DNA of 64,000 nt, taken from contig OX326958.1 in assembly GCA_946800325.1 (NCBI GenBank), positions 9,434,001 through 9,498,000 on the forward strand, in the 5' to 3' direction. Under the pieces are notes generated by a model, which worked only from the letters and a program-made list of their open reading frames with translations, was not told the DNA's origin and ran no database searches. A program made the translations under genes and the position numbers. Numbering within the stretch: position 1 is the stretch's first letter; every line of letters starts with the position of its first letter. Shown here piece by piece: positions 1-13,819 of the stretch. Origin of the DNA: Luzula sylvatica. Taxonomy: Eukaryota > Streptophyta > Magnoliopsida > Poales > Juncaceae.

Positions 1-3000
1 GTTGTACTCAAAATACTCCGTAATTGAAGACTAACAAACCCAAATTTCAATTTTTTCAAAAATTTCATAAAAATACAAAAACAGAAGTCTAACACCTTCC
101 AAAAATTCGATTATGATATTTTTTAAATTTTTTTAAATCGATGTGTAACACAAGCAAAATACTAAATTTTCATGTCGTACTCAAAATACTCCGTAATTGA
201 AGACTAACACACACAAATTTCAATTTTTTCAAAAGTTTCTTAAAAGTTCAAAAACTGAAGTCTAACACCCTAAAAAAATTGAATTAAGATATTTTTAAAA
301 AAAATTTAAAATTGAAGTGTAACACAAGCAAAATACTCAATTTTTATTTCGTACTCAAAATACTCCGTAATCGAAGACTAACACACACAAATTTCAATTT
401 TTTCAAAAATTTCTTAAAAGTTCAAAAACTGAAGTCTAACAAATTCAAAAAATTGAATTAAGATATTTTTTGAAATTTGGTTAACATTGAAGTCTAACAC
501 AAGCAAATTAATACTCAATTTTCATGTTACACTCAAAATACTGCTTAATTGAAGACTAACACACACAAATTTCAATTTTTTTCAAAAATTTCTTAAAAGT
601 TCAAAAACTGAAGTCTAACACCTTCAAAAAATTGAATTAAGATATTTTTTGAAATTTTGTTAACATTGAAGTCTAACACAAGCAAAATACTCAATTTTCA
701 TGTTGTACTCAAAATACTCCTTAATTGAAGACTAACACACACAAATTTCAATTTTTTCAAAAATTTCTTAAAAGTTCAAAAATTGAAGCCTAACACCTTC
801 AAAAAATTGAATTAAGATATTTTTAAAAAAAATTTAAAATTGAAGTGTAACACAAGCAAAATACTCAATTTTCATTTCGTACACAAAATACTCCGTAATT
901 GAAGACTAACACACACAAATTTCAATTTTTTGAAAAATTTCTTAAAATTTCAAAAACTGAAGTCTAACACCTTCAAAAAATTGAATTAAGATATTTTAAA
1001 ATAAAATTTAAAATTGAAGTGTAACACAAGTAAAATACTCAATTTTCAATTCGAACTCAAAATACTCCGTCATTGAAGACTAACAAACACAAATTTCAAT
1101 TATTTCAAAAATTTCTTAAAAGTTCAAAAACTGAAGTCTAACACCTTCAAAAAATTGAATTAAGATATTGTTTAAAAATATGTTAAAATTGAAATCTAAC
1201 ACAAGCAAAATACTCAATTTTCATGTTGTACTCAAAATACTCCGTAATTGAAGACTAACACACACAAATTTCAATTATTTCTAAAATTTCTTAAAAGTTC
1301 AAAAACTGAAGTCTAACGTTCAAAAAATTGAATTAAGATATTTTTAAAAAAAATTTAAAATTGAAGTGTAACACAAGTAAAATACTCAATTTTCATTTCG
1401 AACTCAAAATACTCCGTCATTGAAGACTAACACTCACAAATTTCAATTTTTTAAAAAATTTCTAAAAACTTCAAACACTGAAGTCTAACACCTTCAAAAA
1501 ATGGAATTAAGATATTTTTTAAAAATATGTTAAAATTGAAATCTAACACAAGCAAAATACTCAATTTTCATGTTGTACTCAAAATACTCCGTAATTGAAA
1601 ACTAACACACACAAATTTCAATTTTTTCTAAAATTTCTTAAAAGTTCAAAAACTGATGTCTAACACCTTCAAAAAATTGAATTAAGATATTTTCTAAAAT
1701 ATGTTAAAACTGAAGTGTAACACAAGCAAAATACTCAATTTTCATGTTGTACTCAAAATACTCCGTAATTGAAAACTAACACACACAAATTTCAATTTTT
1801 TCAAAAATTTCTTAAAAGTTCAAAAAACTAAAGTCTAACACCTTCCAAAAATTCGATTATGATATTTTTAAAAAATATGTTAAAATTGAAGTCTAACACA
1901 AGCACAATACTAAATTTTCATGTTGTACTCAAAATACTCCGTAATTGAAGACTAACACACACAAATTTTAATTTTTTCAAAAATTTCTTAAAAATACAAA
2001 AACAGAAGTCTAACACCTTACAAAAATTTGTTTGTGATATTTTTCAAAAAAATTAAAAATTGATGTGTAGCACATGCAAAATACTCAATTTTCGTTTCGT
2101 ACACAAAATACTCCGTAATTCAAGACTATCACACACAAATTTCAATTTTTTCTAAAATTTCTTAAATGTTCAAAAATTGAAGTCTAACACCTTCAAATAA
2201 TTGAATTAAGATATTTTTTAAAATATGTTAAAATCGAAGTGTAACACAAGCAAAATACTCCATAATTGGAGACTAACACACACGAATTTCAATTTTTTCA
2301 AAAATTTCATAAAAGTTCAAAAACTGAAGTCTAACACCTTCAAAAAATTAAATTAAGATATTTTTAAAATTTTTTTATATTGAAGTGTAACACAAGCAAA
2401 ATAATCAATTTTCATTTCGTACTAAAAATACTCCGTAATTGAAGACTAACAACCACAAATTTCAATTTTTTGAAAAAATTCTTAAAAGTTCAAAAACTGA
2501 AGTCTAATACATTCAAAAAAATGAATTAAGATATTTTTAAAAAAAATTTAACATTGAAGTGTAACACAAGTAAAATACTCAATTTTTATTTCGTACTCAA
2601 AATACTCCGTCATTGAAGACTAACACACACAAATTTCAATTTTTTGAAAAATTTGTTAAAATTTCAAAAACTGAAGTCTCCTTCAAAAAATTGAATTAAG
2701 ATATTTTTTAAAAATATGTTGAAATTGAAGTCTAACACAAGCAAAATACTCTATTTTCATGTTGTACTTAAAATACTCCGTAATTGAAGACGAACACACA
2801 CACATTTCATTTTTTTCAAAAATTTCTTAAAAATACAAAAACAGAAGTCTAAGACCTTCCAAAAATTCGATGGCGATATGTTTCAAAAAATATATAAAAT
2901 TGAAGTGTAACACAAGCAAAATACTCAATTTTTATTTCGTACTCAAATTACTCCGTAATTGAAGACTAACACACACAAATATCAATTTTTTCAAAAATTT

Positions 3001-6000
3001 CTTAAAAGTTCAAAAACTTAAGTCTAACACCTTCAAAAAATTGAATTGAGATATTTTTTAAAAATATGTTAACATTGAAGTTTAACACAAGCACAATACT
3101 CAATTTTCATGTGGCACTCAAAATACTCCGTAATTGAAGACTAACACACACAAATTTCATTTTTTTCCAAAATTTCTTAAAAATACAAAAACAGAATTCT
3201 AACACCTTCCAAAAATTTGTTTATGATATTTTTCAAAAAAAATTTAAAATGGAAGTGTAACACAAGCAAAATACTCAATTTTCTTTCGTACTCATAATAC
3301 TCCGTAATTGAAGACTAACACACACAAATTTCAATTTTTTCTAAAATTTCTTTAATGTTCAAAAACTGAAGTCTAACACCTTCAAAAAACAGAATTAAGA
3401 TATTTTTAAAAAAAATTTAAAATTGAAGTGTAACACAAAAAAAAGACTCAATTTTCAGTTCGTACACAAAATAATTCGTAATTGAAGACTAACACATACA
3501 AATTTCAATTTTTTTAAAAATTTCTTAAAAGTTCAAAAACTGAAGTCTAACACTTTCAAAAAATTGAATTAAGATATTTTTTAATAAAATTTTAAAATTG
3601 AAGTGCAACACAAGTAAAATACTCAATTTTCATTTCGTACTCAAAATACTCCGTCATTGAAGACTAACACAAACAAATTTCAATTTTTTCAAAAATTTCT
3701 TAAAAATACAAAAACAAAAGCCTAAAACCTTCCAAAAATTCGGATGTGATATTTTTCAAAAAAATTTAAAATTGAAGTGTAACACAAGCAAAATACTCAA
3801 TTTTCATTTCGTACTCAAAATACTTCGTAATTGAAGACTAACACACACAAATTTCAATTTTTTTCAAAAATTTCTTAATAGTTCAAAAACTGAAGTCTAA
3901 CACTTTAAAAAAATTGAATTAAGATATTTTTTCAAAATATGTTTAAATTGAGCTCTAACACAAGCAAAATACTCAATTTTGATGTTGTATTCTAAATACT
4001 CCGTAATTGAAGACTAACACACACAAATTTCAATTTTTTCTAAAATTTCTTAAAAGTTCAAAAACTGAAGTCCTTCAAAAAATTGAATTAAGATATTTTT
4101 TAAAATATGTTAAAATCGAAGTGTAACATAAACAAAATACTAAATTTTCATGTCGTACTCAAAATACTCCTTAATTGAAGACTAAAACACACAAATTTCA
4201 ATTTTTTCAAAAATTTCTTGAAAGTTCAAAAACTGAAGTCTAACACCTTAAAAAAATTGAATTAAGATATTTAAAAAAAAAATTTAAAATTGAAGTGTAA
4301 CACAAGCAAATACTCAATTTTTATTTCGTACTCAAATTACTCCGTAATTTAAGACTAACACACACAAATTTCAATTTTTTGAAAAAATTCTTAAAAGTTC
4401 AAAAACTTAAGTCCAACACCTTCCAAAAATTGAATTGAGATATTTTTTAAAAATATGTTAACATTGAAGTCTAACACAAGCACAATACTCAATTTTCATG
4501 TTGTACTCAAAATACTTCGTAATCGAAGACTAACACACACAAATTTCATTTTTTTCAAATATTTCTTAAAAATACAAAAACAGAAGTCTAACACCATTCA
4601 AAAATTTGTTTATGATATTTTTCAAAAAAATTTAAAATTGAAGTGTAACACAAGCAAAATAATCAATTTTCGTTTCGTACTCAAAATTCTCCGTAATTGA
4701 AGACTAACACACACAAATTTCAATTTTTTCTAAAATTTCTTAAAAGTTCAAAAACAGAAGTGTAACACCATCCAAAAATTAGTTTATGATATTTTTCAAA
4801 AAAATTTAAAATTGAAGTGTAACGCAAGCAAAATACTCAATTTTTATTTCGTACTCAAAATACTCCGTAATTGAAGACTAACACACACAGATTTCAATTT
4901 TTTCAAAAAATTCTTAAAAGTTCAAAAACTGAAGTCTAACACCTTCAAAAAATTGAATTAAGATATTTTTTTAAAATATATTAACATTGAAGTCTAACAC
5001 AAGCAAAATACTCAATTTTCCTGTTGCACTCAAAATACTCCGTAATTGAAGACTAACACACACAAATTTCAATTTTTTCAAAAATTTCTTAAAAGTTCAA
5101 AAACTGAAGTCTAACACCTTCAAAAAACTGAATTAACATATTTTTTAAAATATATTAAAATTGAAGTGTAACACAAGAAAAATACTCAATTTTCATGTTG
5201 TACTCAAAATACTCCGTAATTGAAGACTAAGACACACAAATTTCAATTTTTTCAAAAATTTCTTAAAAGTTCAAAAACTGAAGTCTAACAAATTCAAAAA
5301 ATTGAATTAAGATATTTTTAAAAAAATTTAAAATTGAAGTGTAACACAAGCAAAATACTCAATTTTCATTTCGTACTCAAAATACTCCGTAATTGAAGAC
5401 TGACACACACAAATTTCAATTTTTTCAAAAATTTCTTAAAAATACAAAAACATAAGCCTAACACCTTCCAAAAATTCGATTGCGATATTTTTTAAAAAAA
5501 ATTTAAAATTGAAGTGTAACACAAGCAAAATACTCAATTTTTATTTCGTACTCAAAATACTCCGCCATTGAACACTAACACACACAAATTTCAATTTTTT
5601 CAAAAATTTCTTAAAAGTTCAAAAACTAAAGTCTAACACCTTCAAAAAATTGAATTAAGATATTTTTTAAAAATATGTTAAAATTGAAGTCTAACAAAAG
5701 CAAAATAGACAATTTTCAGGTTGTACTCAAAATACTCCGTAATTGAAGACTAACACACACAAGTTTCATGTTTTTAAAAAATTTCTTAAAAATACAAAAC
5801 CAGAAGTCTAACACCTTCGAAAAATTCGATTATGATATTATTCAAAAAAATTTAGAATTGAAGTGTAACACAAGCAAAATACTCAATTTTCATTTCGTAC
5901 TCTAAATACTCCGTAATTGAAGACTATAACACGCAAATTTCATTAAGATATTTTTTAAAATATGTTAAAATCGAAGTGTAATACAAGCAAAATACTCAAT

Positions 6001-6440
6001 TTTCATTTCGTACTCAAAATACTCCGTCATTGAAGACTAACACACACAAATTTCAATTTTTTCAAAAATTCTTAAAAGTTCAAAAACTGAAGTCTAACAC
6101 CTTAAAAAAATTGAATTAAGATATTTTTAAAACAAAATTAAAATTGAAGTGTAACACAAGCAAAATACTCAATTTTCATTTCGTACTCAAAATACTCCGT
6201 CATTGAAGACTAACACACACAAATTTCAATTTTTTCAAAAATTTCTTAAAGATACAAAAACAGAAGCCTTACACCTTACAAAAATTCGATTGCGATATTT
6301 TTGAAAAAAATTTAAAATTGAAGTGTAACAAAAGCAAAATACTCAATTTTCATTTCGTACTCAAAATACTCCGCCATTGAAGACTAACACACACAAATTT
6401 TAATTTTTTCAAAAATTTCTTAAAAGTTCAAAAACTAAAG
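1..6440 (+). repeat. Divergent part of the satellite without clear higher-order repeat
   Basis: Monomers here differ from one another by scattered substitutions and small indels, and I see no long block repeated at a multi-monomer period. Several copies are damaged. About 25 bp is missing from subunit C near 2,250. Part of the CTAACACCTTC stretch of subunit B is missing near 1,315, 2,674 and 4,071. About 64 bp is missing between subunits A and B near 5,930. This contrasts with the near-identical blocks further right and suggests an older, less recently homogenised segment. Confidence 0.7.
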
Positions 6441-7699
6441 TCTAACACCTTCAGAAAATTGAATTAAGATATTGTTTAAAAATATGTTAAAATTGAAGTC
6501 CAACACAAGCAAAATACTCAATTTTCATGTTGTACTCAAAGTACTCCGTAATTGAAGACTAACGCACACAAATTTCAATTTTTTCAAAAATTTCTTAAAA
6601 ATACAAAAACAGAAGCCTAACACCTTCCAAAAATTCGATTATGATATTTTTAAAAAAAAATCTAAATTGAAGTGTAACACAAGCAAAATACTCAATTTTC
6701 ATTTCGTACTCAAAATACTCCGTAATTGAAGACTAGCACACATAAATTTCAATATTTTGAAACATTTCTTAAAAGTTCAAAAACTGAAGTCTAAAACCTT
6801 CAAAAAATTGAATTAAGATATTTTTTTTAAATGTTAAAATCGATGTGTAACACGAGCAAAATACTCAATTTTCATTTCGAACTCAAAATACTCCGTAATT
6901 GAAGACTACCACACACAAATTTCAATTTTTTCAAAAATTTCATAAAAGTTCAAAAACTAAAGTCTAACACCTTCAAAATATTGAATTAAAATATTTTTTA
7001 AGAATATGTTAAAATTGAAGTCTAACACAACCAAAATACATAATTTTCATATGGTACTCAAAATACTCCGCAATTGAGGACTAACACGCTCAAATTTCAA
7101 TTTTTTAAATTTTTTTTAAAATATACAAAAAGAGAAGTCTAACACCTTCAAAAAATTGAATTAAGATATTTTTAAAAATATGTTAAAATTGAAGTCTAAC
7201 ACAAGCAAAATACTCAATTTTCATGTTGTACTCAAAATACTCCGTAATTGAAGACTATCTAACACACACAAATTTCAATTTTTTGAAAAATTTCTTAAAA
7301 ATACAAAAACAGAAGTCTAACACCTTCGACAAATTCGGTTATGATATTTTCCAAAAACATAAAAATTGAAGTGCAACAAAAGCAAAATACTCAATTTTTT
7401 CATTTCGTCCTCAAAGTACTCCGTAATTGAAGACTAACACACACAAATTTCAATTTTTTGAAAAATTTCTTAAAAGTTCAAACACTGAAGTCTAACACCT
7501 TCAAAAAATTGAATTAAGATATTTTTAAAAAAAATTTAAAATTGAAGTGTAACACAAGCAAAATACTCAATTTTCATTTCGTACTCAAAATACTCCGTAA
7601 TTGAAGACTAACACACACAAATTTCAATTTTTTGAAAAACTTCTTAAAAGTTCATAAACTGAAGTCTAACACCTTCAAAAAATTGAATTAAGATATTTT

Positions 7700-10600
7700 T
7701 TAAAAAAATTTTAAAATTGAAGTGTAACACAAGCAAAATACTCAATTTTCATTTCGTACTCAAAATACTCCGTAATTGAAGACTAACACACAAAAATTTC
7801 TTAAAAGTTCAAAAATTTCTTAAAAGTTCATAATCTGAAGTCTAACACCTTCAAAAAATTGAATTAAGATATTTTTTAAAAAAATTTAAAATTGAAGTGT
7901 AACACAAGCAAAATACTGAATTTTCATTTCGTACTCAAAATACTCCGTAATTGAAGACTAACACACACAAATTTCAATTTTTTGAAAAATTTCTTAAAAG
8001 TTCAAAAACTGAAGTCTAACGCCTTCAAAAAATTGAATTAAGACATTTTTTTAAAAAAATTTAAAATTGAAGTGTAACACAAGCAAAATACTCAATTTTC
8101 ATTTCGTACTCAAAATACTCCGTCATTGAAGACTAACACACACAAATTTCAATTTTTTCAAAAATTTCTTAATAGTTCAAAAACTGAAGTCTAACACCTT
8201 CAGAAAATTGAATTAAGATATTGTTTAAAAATATGTTAAAATTGAAGTCCAACACAAGCAAAATACTCAATTTTCATGTTGTACTCAAAATACTCCGTAA
8301 TTGAAGACTAACGCACACAAAATTCAATTTTTTCAAAAATTTCTTAAAAATACAAAAACAGAAGCCTAACACCTTCCAAAAATTCGATTATGATATTTTT
8401 CAAAAAAAATTAAAATTGAAGTGTAACACAAGCAAAGTACTCAATTTTCATTTCGTACTCAAAATACTCCGTAATTGAAGACTAGCACACATAAATTTCA
8501 ATATTTTGAAACATTTCTTAAAAGTTCAAAAATTGAAGTCTAAAACCTTCAAAAAATTGAATTAAGATATTTTTTTTTAAATGTTAAAATCGAAGTGTAA
8601 CACGAGCAAAATACTCAATTTTCATTTCGAACTCAAAATACTCCGTAATTGAAGACTACCACACACAAATTTCAATTTTTTAAAAAATTTCTGAAAAGTT
8701 CAAAAACTAAAGTCTAACACCTTCAAAATATTGAATTAAAATATTTTTTAAAAATATCTTAAAATTGAAGTCTAACACAACCAAAATACTTAATTTTCAT
8801 ATGGTACTCAAAATTCTCCGTAATTGAGGACTAACACGCTCAAATTTCAATTTTTTCAAATTTTTTTAAAAAATACAAAAAGAGAAGTCTAACACCTTCA
8901 AAAAATTGAATTGAGATATTTTTAAAAATATGTTAAAATTGAAGTCTAACACAAGCAAAATACTCAATTTTCATGTTGTACTCAAAATACTCCGTAATTG
9001 AAGTCTAACACACACAAATTTCAATTTTTTGAAAAATTTCTTAAAAATACAAAAACAGAAGTCTAACACCTTCCACAAATTCGATTATGATATTTTCCAA
9101 AAAAATAAAAATTGAAGTGTAACAAAAGCAAAATAATCAATTTTTTCATTTCGTCCTCAAAGTACTCCGTAATTGAAGACTAACACACACAAATTTCAAT
9201 TTTTTGAAAAATTTCTTAAAAGTTCAAAAACTGAAGTCTAACACCTTCAAAAAATTGAATTAAGATATTTTAAAAAAAATTTTTAAATTGAAATGTAACA
9301 CAAGCAAAATACTCAATTTTCATTTCGTACTCAAAATACTCCGTAATTGAAGACTAACACACAAAAATTTAAATTTTTTCAAAAATTTCTTAAAAGTTCA
9401 TAAACTGAAGTCTAACACCTTCAAAAAATTGAATTAAGATATTTTTTAAAAAAATTTAAAATTGAAGTGTAACACAAGCAAAATACTGAATTTTCATTTC
9501 GTACTCAAAATACTCCGTAATTGAAGACTAACACACACAAATTTCAATTTTTTGAAAAATTTCTTAAAAGTTCAAAAACTGAAGTCGCCTTCAAAAAATT
9601 TAATTAAGATATTTTTTAAAAAAAATTTAAAATTGAAGTGTAACACAAGCAAAATACTCAATTTTCATTTCGTACTCAAAATACTCCGTAATTGAAGACT
9701 AACACACAAAAATTTCTTAAAAGTTCAAAAATTTCTTAAAAGTTCATAATCTGAAGTCTAACACCTTCAAAAAATTGAATTAAGATATTTTTTAAAAAAA
9801 TTTAAAATTGAAGTGTAACACAAGCAAAATACTGAATTTTCATTTCGTACTCAAAATACTCCGTAATTGAAGACTAACACACACAAATTTCAATTTTTTG
9901 AAAAATTTCTTAAAAGTTCAAAAACTGAAGTCTAACGCCTTCAAAAAATTGAATTAAGACATTTTTTTAAAAAAATTTAAAATTGAAGTGTAACACAAGC
10001 AAAATACTCAATTTTCATTTCGTACTCAAAATACTCCGTCATTGAAGACTAACACACACAAATTTCAATTTTTTCAAAAATTTCTTAATAGTTCAAAAAC
10101 TGAAGTCTAACACCTTCAGAAAATTGAATTAAGATATTGTTTAAAAATATGTTAAAATTGAAGTCCAACACAAGCAAAATACTCAATTTTCATGTTGTAC
10201 TCAAAATACTCCGTAATTGAAGACTAACGCACACAAAATTCAATTTTTTCAAAAATTTCTTAAAAATACAAAAACAGAAGCCTAACACCTTCCAAAAATT
10301 CGATTATGATATTTTTCAAAAAAAATTAAAATTGAAGTGTAACACAAGCAAAGTACTCAATTTTCATTTCGTACTCAAAATACTCCGTAATTGAAGACTA
10401 GCACACATAAATTTCAATATTTTGAAACATTTCTTAAAAGTTCAAAAACTGAAGTCTAAAACCTTCAAAAAATTGAATTAAGATATTTTTTTTTAAATGT
10501 TAAAATCGAAGTGTAACACGAGCAAAATACTCAATTTTCATTTCGAACTCAAAATACTCCGTAATTGAAGACTACCACACACAAATTTCAATTTTTTAAA

Positions 10601-11620
10601 AAATTTCTGAAAAGTTCAAAAACTAAAGTCTAACACCTTCAAAATATTGAATTAAAATATTTTTTAAAAATATCTTAAAATTGAAGTCTAACACAACCAA
10701 AATACTTAATTTTCATATGGTACTCAAAATACTCCGTAATTGAGGACTAACACGCTCAAATTTCAATTTTTTCAAATTTTTTTAAAAAATACAAAAAGAG
10801 AAGTCTAACACCTTCAAAAAATTGAATTGAGATATTTTTAAAAATATGTTAAAATTGAAGTCTAACACAAGCAAAATACTCAATTTTCATGTTGTACTCA
10901 AAATACTCCGTAATTGAAGTCTAACACACACAAATTTCAATTTTTTGAAAAATTTCTTAAAAATACAAAAACAGAAGTCTAACACCTTCCACAAATTCGA
11001 TTATGATATTTTCCAAAAAAATAAAAATTGAAGTGTAACAAAAGCAAAATAATCAATTTTTTCATTTCGTCCTCAAAGTACTCCGTAATTGAAGACTAAC
11101 ACACACAAATTTCAATTTTTTGAAAAATTTCTTAAAAGTTCAAAAACTGAAGTCTAACACCTTCAAAAAATTGAATTAAGATATTTTAAAAAAAAATTTT
11201 AAATTGAAATGTAACACAAGCAAAATACTCAATTTTCATTTCGTACTCAAAATACTCCGTAATTGAAGACTAACACACAAAAATTTAAATTTTTTCAAAA
11301 ATTTCTTAAAAGTTCATAAACTGAAGTCTAACACCTTCAAAAAATTGAATTAAGATATTTTTTAAAAAAATTTAAAATTGAAGTGTAACACAAGCAAAAT
11401 ACTGAATTTTCATTTCGTACTCAAAATACTCCGTAATTGAAGACTAACACACACAAATTTCAATTTTTTGAAAAATTTCTTAAAAGTTCAAAAACTGAAG
11501 TCGCCTTCAAAAAATTTAATTAAGATATTTTTTAAAAAAAATTTAAAATTGAAGTGTAACACAAGCAAAATACTCAATTTTCATTTCGTACTCAAAATAC
11601 TCCGTAATTGAAGACTAACA
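7700..11620 (+). repeat. 1,916-bp (11-monomer) tandem duplication
   Basis: The stretch from about 7.70 to 9.62 kb is repeated from about 9.62 to 11.54 kb at an offset of 1,916 bp with very few differences. A rearranged subunit A, in which a CTTAAAAGTTC segment is doubled, sits at about 7,790-7,835 and reappears at about 9,710-9,751. It is a shared event that fixes the duplication. Similarity ends at about 11,625, where the second copy switches to a normal subunit A. Confidence 0.8.
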
Positions 11621-13819
11621 CACACAAATTTCAATTTTTCAAAAATTTCTTAAAAATACAAAAACAGAATTCTAACACCTTCCAAAAATTCGATTGCGAT
11701 ATTTTTCAAAAAAATTTAACATTGAAGTGTAACACAAGCAAAATACTCAATTTTCATTTCGTACTCAAAATACACCGTAATTGAAGACTAACACACACAA
11801 ATTTCAATTTTTTCAAACATTTCTTAAAAGTTCAAAAACTGAAGTCTAAAACCTTCAAAAAATTGAAGTAAGATATTTTTAAAAAAAATTTAAAATTGAA
11901 GTGTAACACAAGCAAAATACTCAATTTTCAATTCGTACTCAAAATACTCCATAATTGAAGACTAACACACACAAATTTCAATTTTTTGAAAAATTTCTTA
12001 AAAGTTCAAAAACTGAAGTCTACCTTCAAAAAATTGAATTAAGATATTTTAAAAAAAATATTAAAATTGAAGTGTAACACAAGCAAAATACTCAATTTTC
12101 ATTTCGTACTCAAAATACTCCGTCATTGAAGACTAACACACACAAATTTCAATTTTTTCAAAAATTTCTTAATAGGTCAAAAACTGAAGTCTAACACCTT
12201 CAGAAAATTGAATTAAGATATTGTTTAAAAATATGTTAAAATTGAAGTCCAACACAAGTAAAATACTCAATTTTCATGTTGTACTCAAAATACTCCGTAA
12301 TTGAAGACTAACGCACACAAATTTCAATTTTTTCAAAATTTTCTTAAAGATACAAAAACAGAAGCCTAACACCTTCCAAAAATTCGATTATCATATTTTT
12401 CAAAAAAAATTAAAATTGAAGTGTAACACAAGCAAAATACTCAATTTTCATTTCGTACTCAAAATACTCCGTAATTGAAGACTAGCACACATAAATTTCA
12501 ATATTTTGAAACATTTCTTAAAAGTTCAAAAACTGAAGTCTAAAACCTTCAAAAAATTGAATTAAGATATATTTTTTTTAAATGTTAAAATCGAAGTGTA
12601 ACACGAGCAAAATACTGAATTTTCATTTCGAACTCAAAATACTCCGTAATTGAAGACTACCACACACAAATTTCAATTTTTTAAAAAATTTCTGAAAAGT
12701 TCAAAAACTAAAGTCTAACACCTTCAAAATATTGAATCAAAATATTTTTTAAAAATATGTTAAAATTGAAGTCTAACACAACCAAAATACTTAATTTTCA
12801 TATGGTACTCAACATACTCCGTAATTGAGGACTAACACGCTCAAATTTCAATTTTTTCAAATTTTTTTAAAAAATACAAAAAGAGAAGTCTAACACCTTC
12901 AAAAAATTGAATTGAGATATTTTTAAAAATATGTTAAAATTGAAGTCTAACACAAGCAAAATACTCAATTTTCATGTTGTACTCAAAATACTCCGTAATT
13001 GAAGACTAACACACACAAATTTCAATTTTTTGAAAAATTTCTTAAAAATACAAAAACAGAAGTCTAACACCTTCCACAAATTCGATTATGATATTTTCCA
13101 AAAAAATAAAAATTGAAGTGTAACAAAAGCAAAATAATCAATTTTTTCATTTCGTCCACAAAGTACTCCGTAGTTGAAGACTAACACACACAAATTTCAA
13201 TTTTTTGAGAAAATTCTTAAAAGTTCAAAAACTGAAGTCTAACACCTTCAAAAAATTGAATTAAGATATTTTAAAAAAAAATTTAAAATTGAAGTGTAAC
13301 ACAACCAAAATACTCAATTTTCATTTGGTACTCAAAATACTCCGTAATTGAAGACTAACACACACAAATTTCAATTTTTTGAAAAACTTCTTAAAAGTTC
13401 AAAAACTGAAGGTTAACACCTTCAAAAAATTGAATTAAGATATTTTTTTAAAAAAATAAAAATCGAAGTGTAACACAAGCAAAATACTCAATTTTCATTT
13501 CGTACTCAAAATACTCCGTAATTGAAGACTAACACACACAAATTTCAATATTTTGAAAAATTTCTTAAAAGTTCAAAAACTGAAGTCTAACGCCTTCAAA
13601 AAATTGAATTAAGATATTTTTTAAAAAAAATTTAAAATTGAAGTGTAACACAAGCAAAATACTCAATTTTCATTTCGTACTCAAAATACTCCGTCATTGA
13701 AGACTAACACACACAAATTTCAATTTTTTCAAAAATTTCTTAAAAATACAAAAACAGAAGCCTAACACCTTGCAAAAATTCGATTGCGATATTTTTCATA
13801 AAAATTTAACATTGAAGTG

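Noticed and set aside
4455..4700. 81-codon frame within the left part of the array, and a similar one at 56,636-56,842
   Set aside because: Both are pure satellite sequence, with no ATG-led coding signal or domain.
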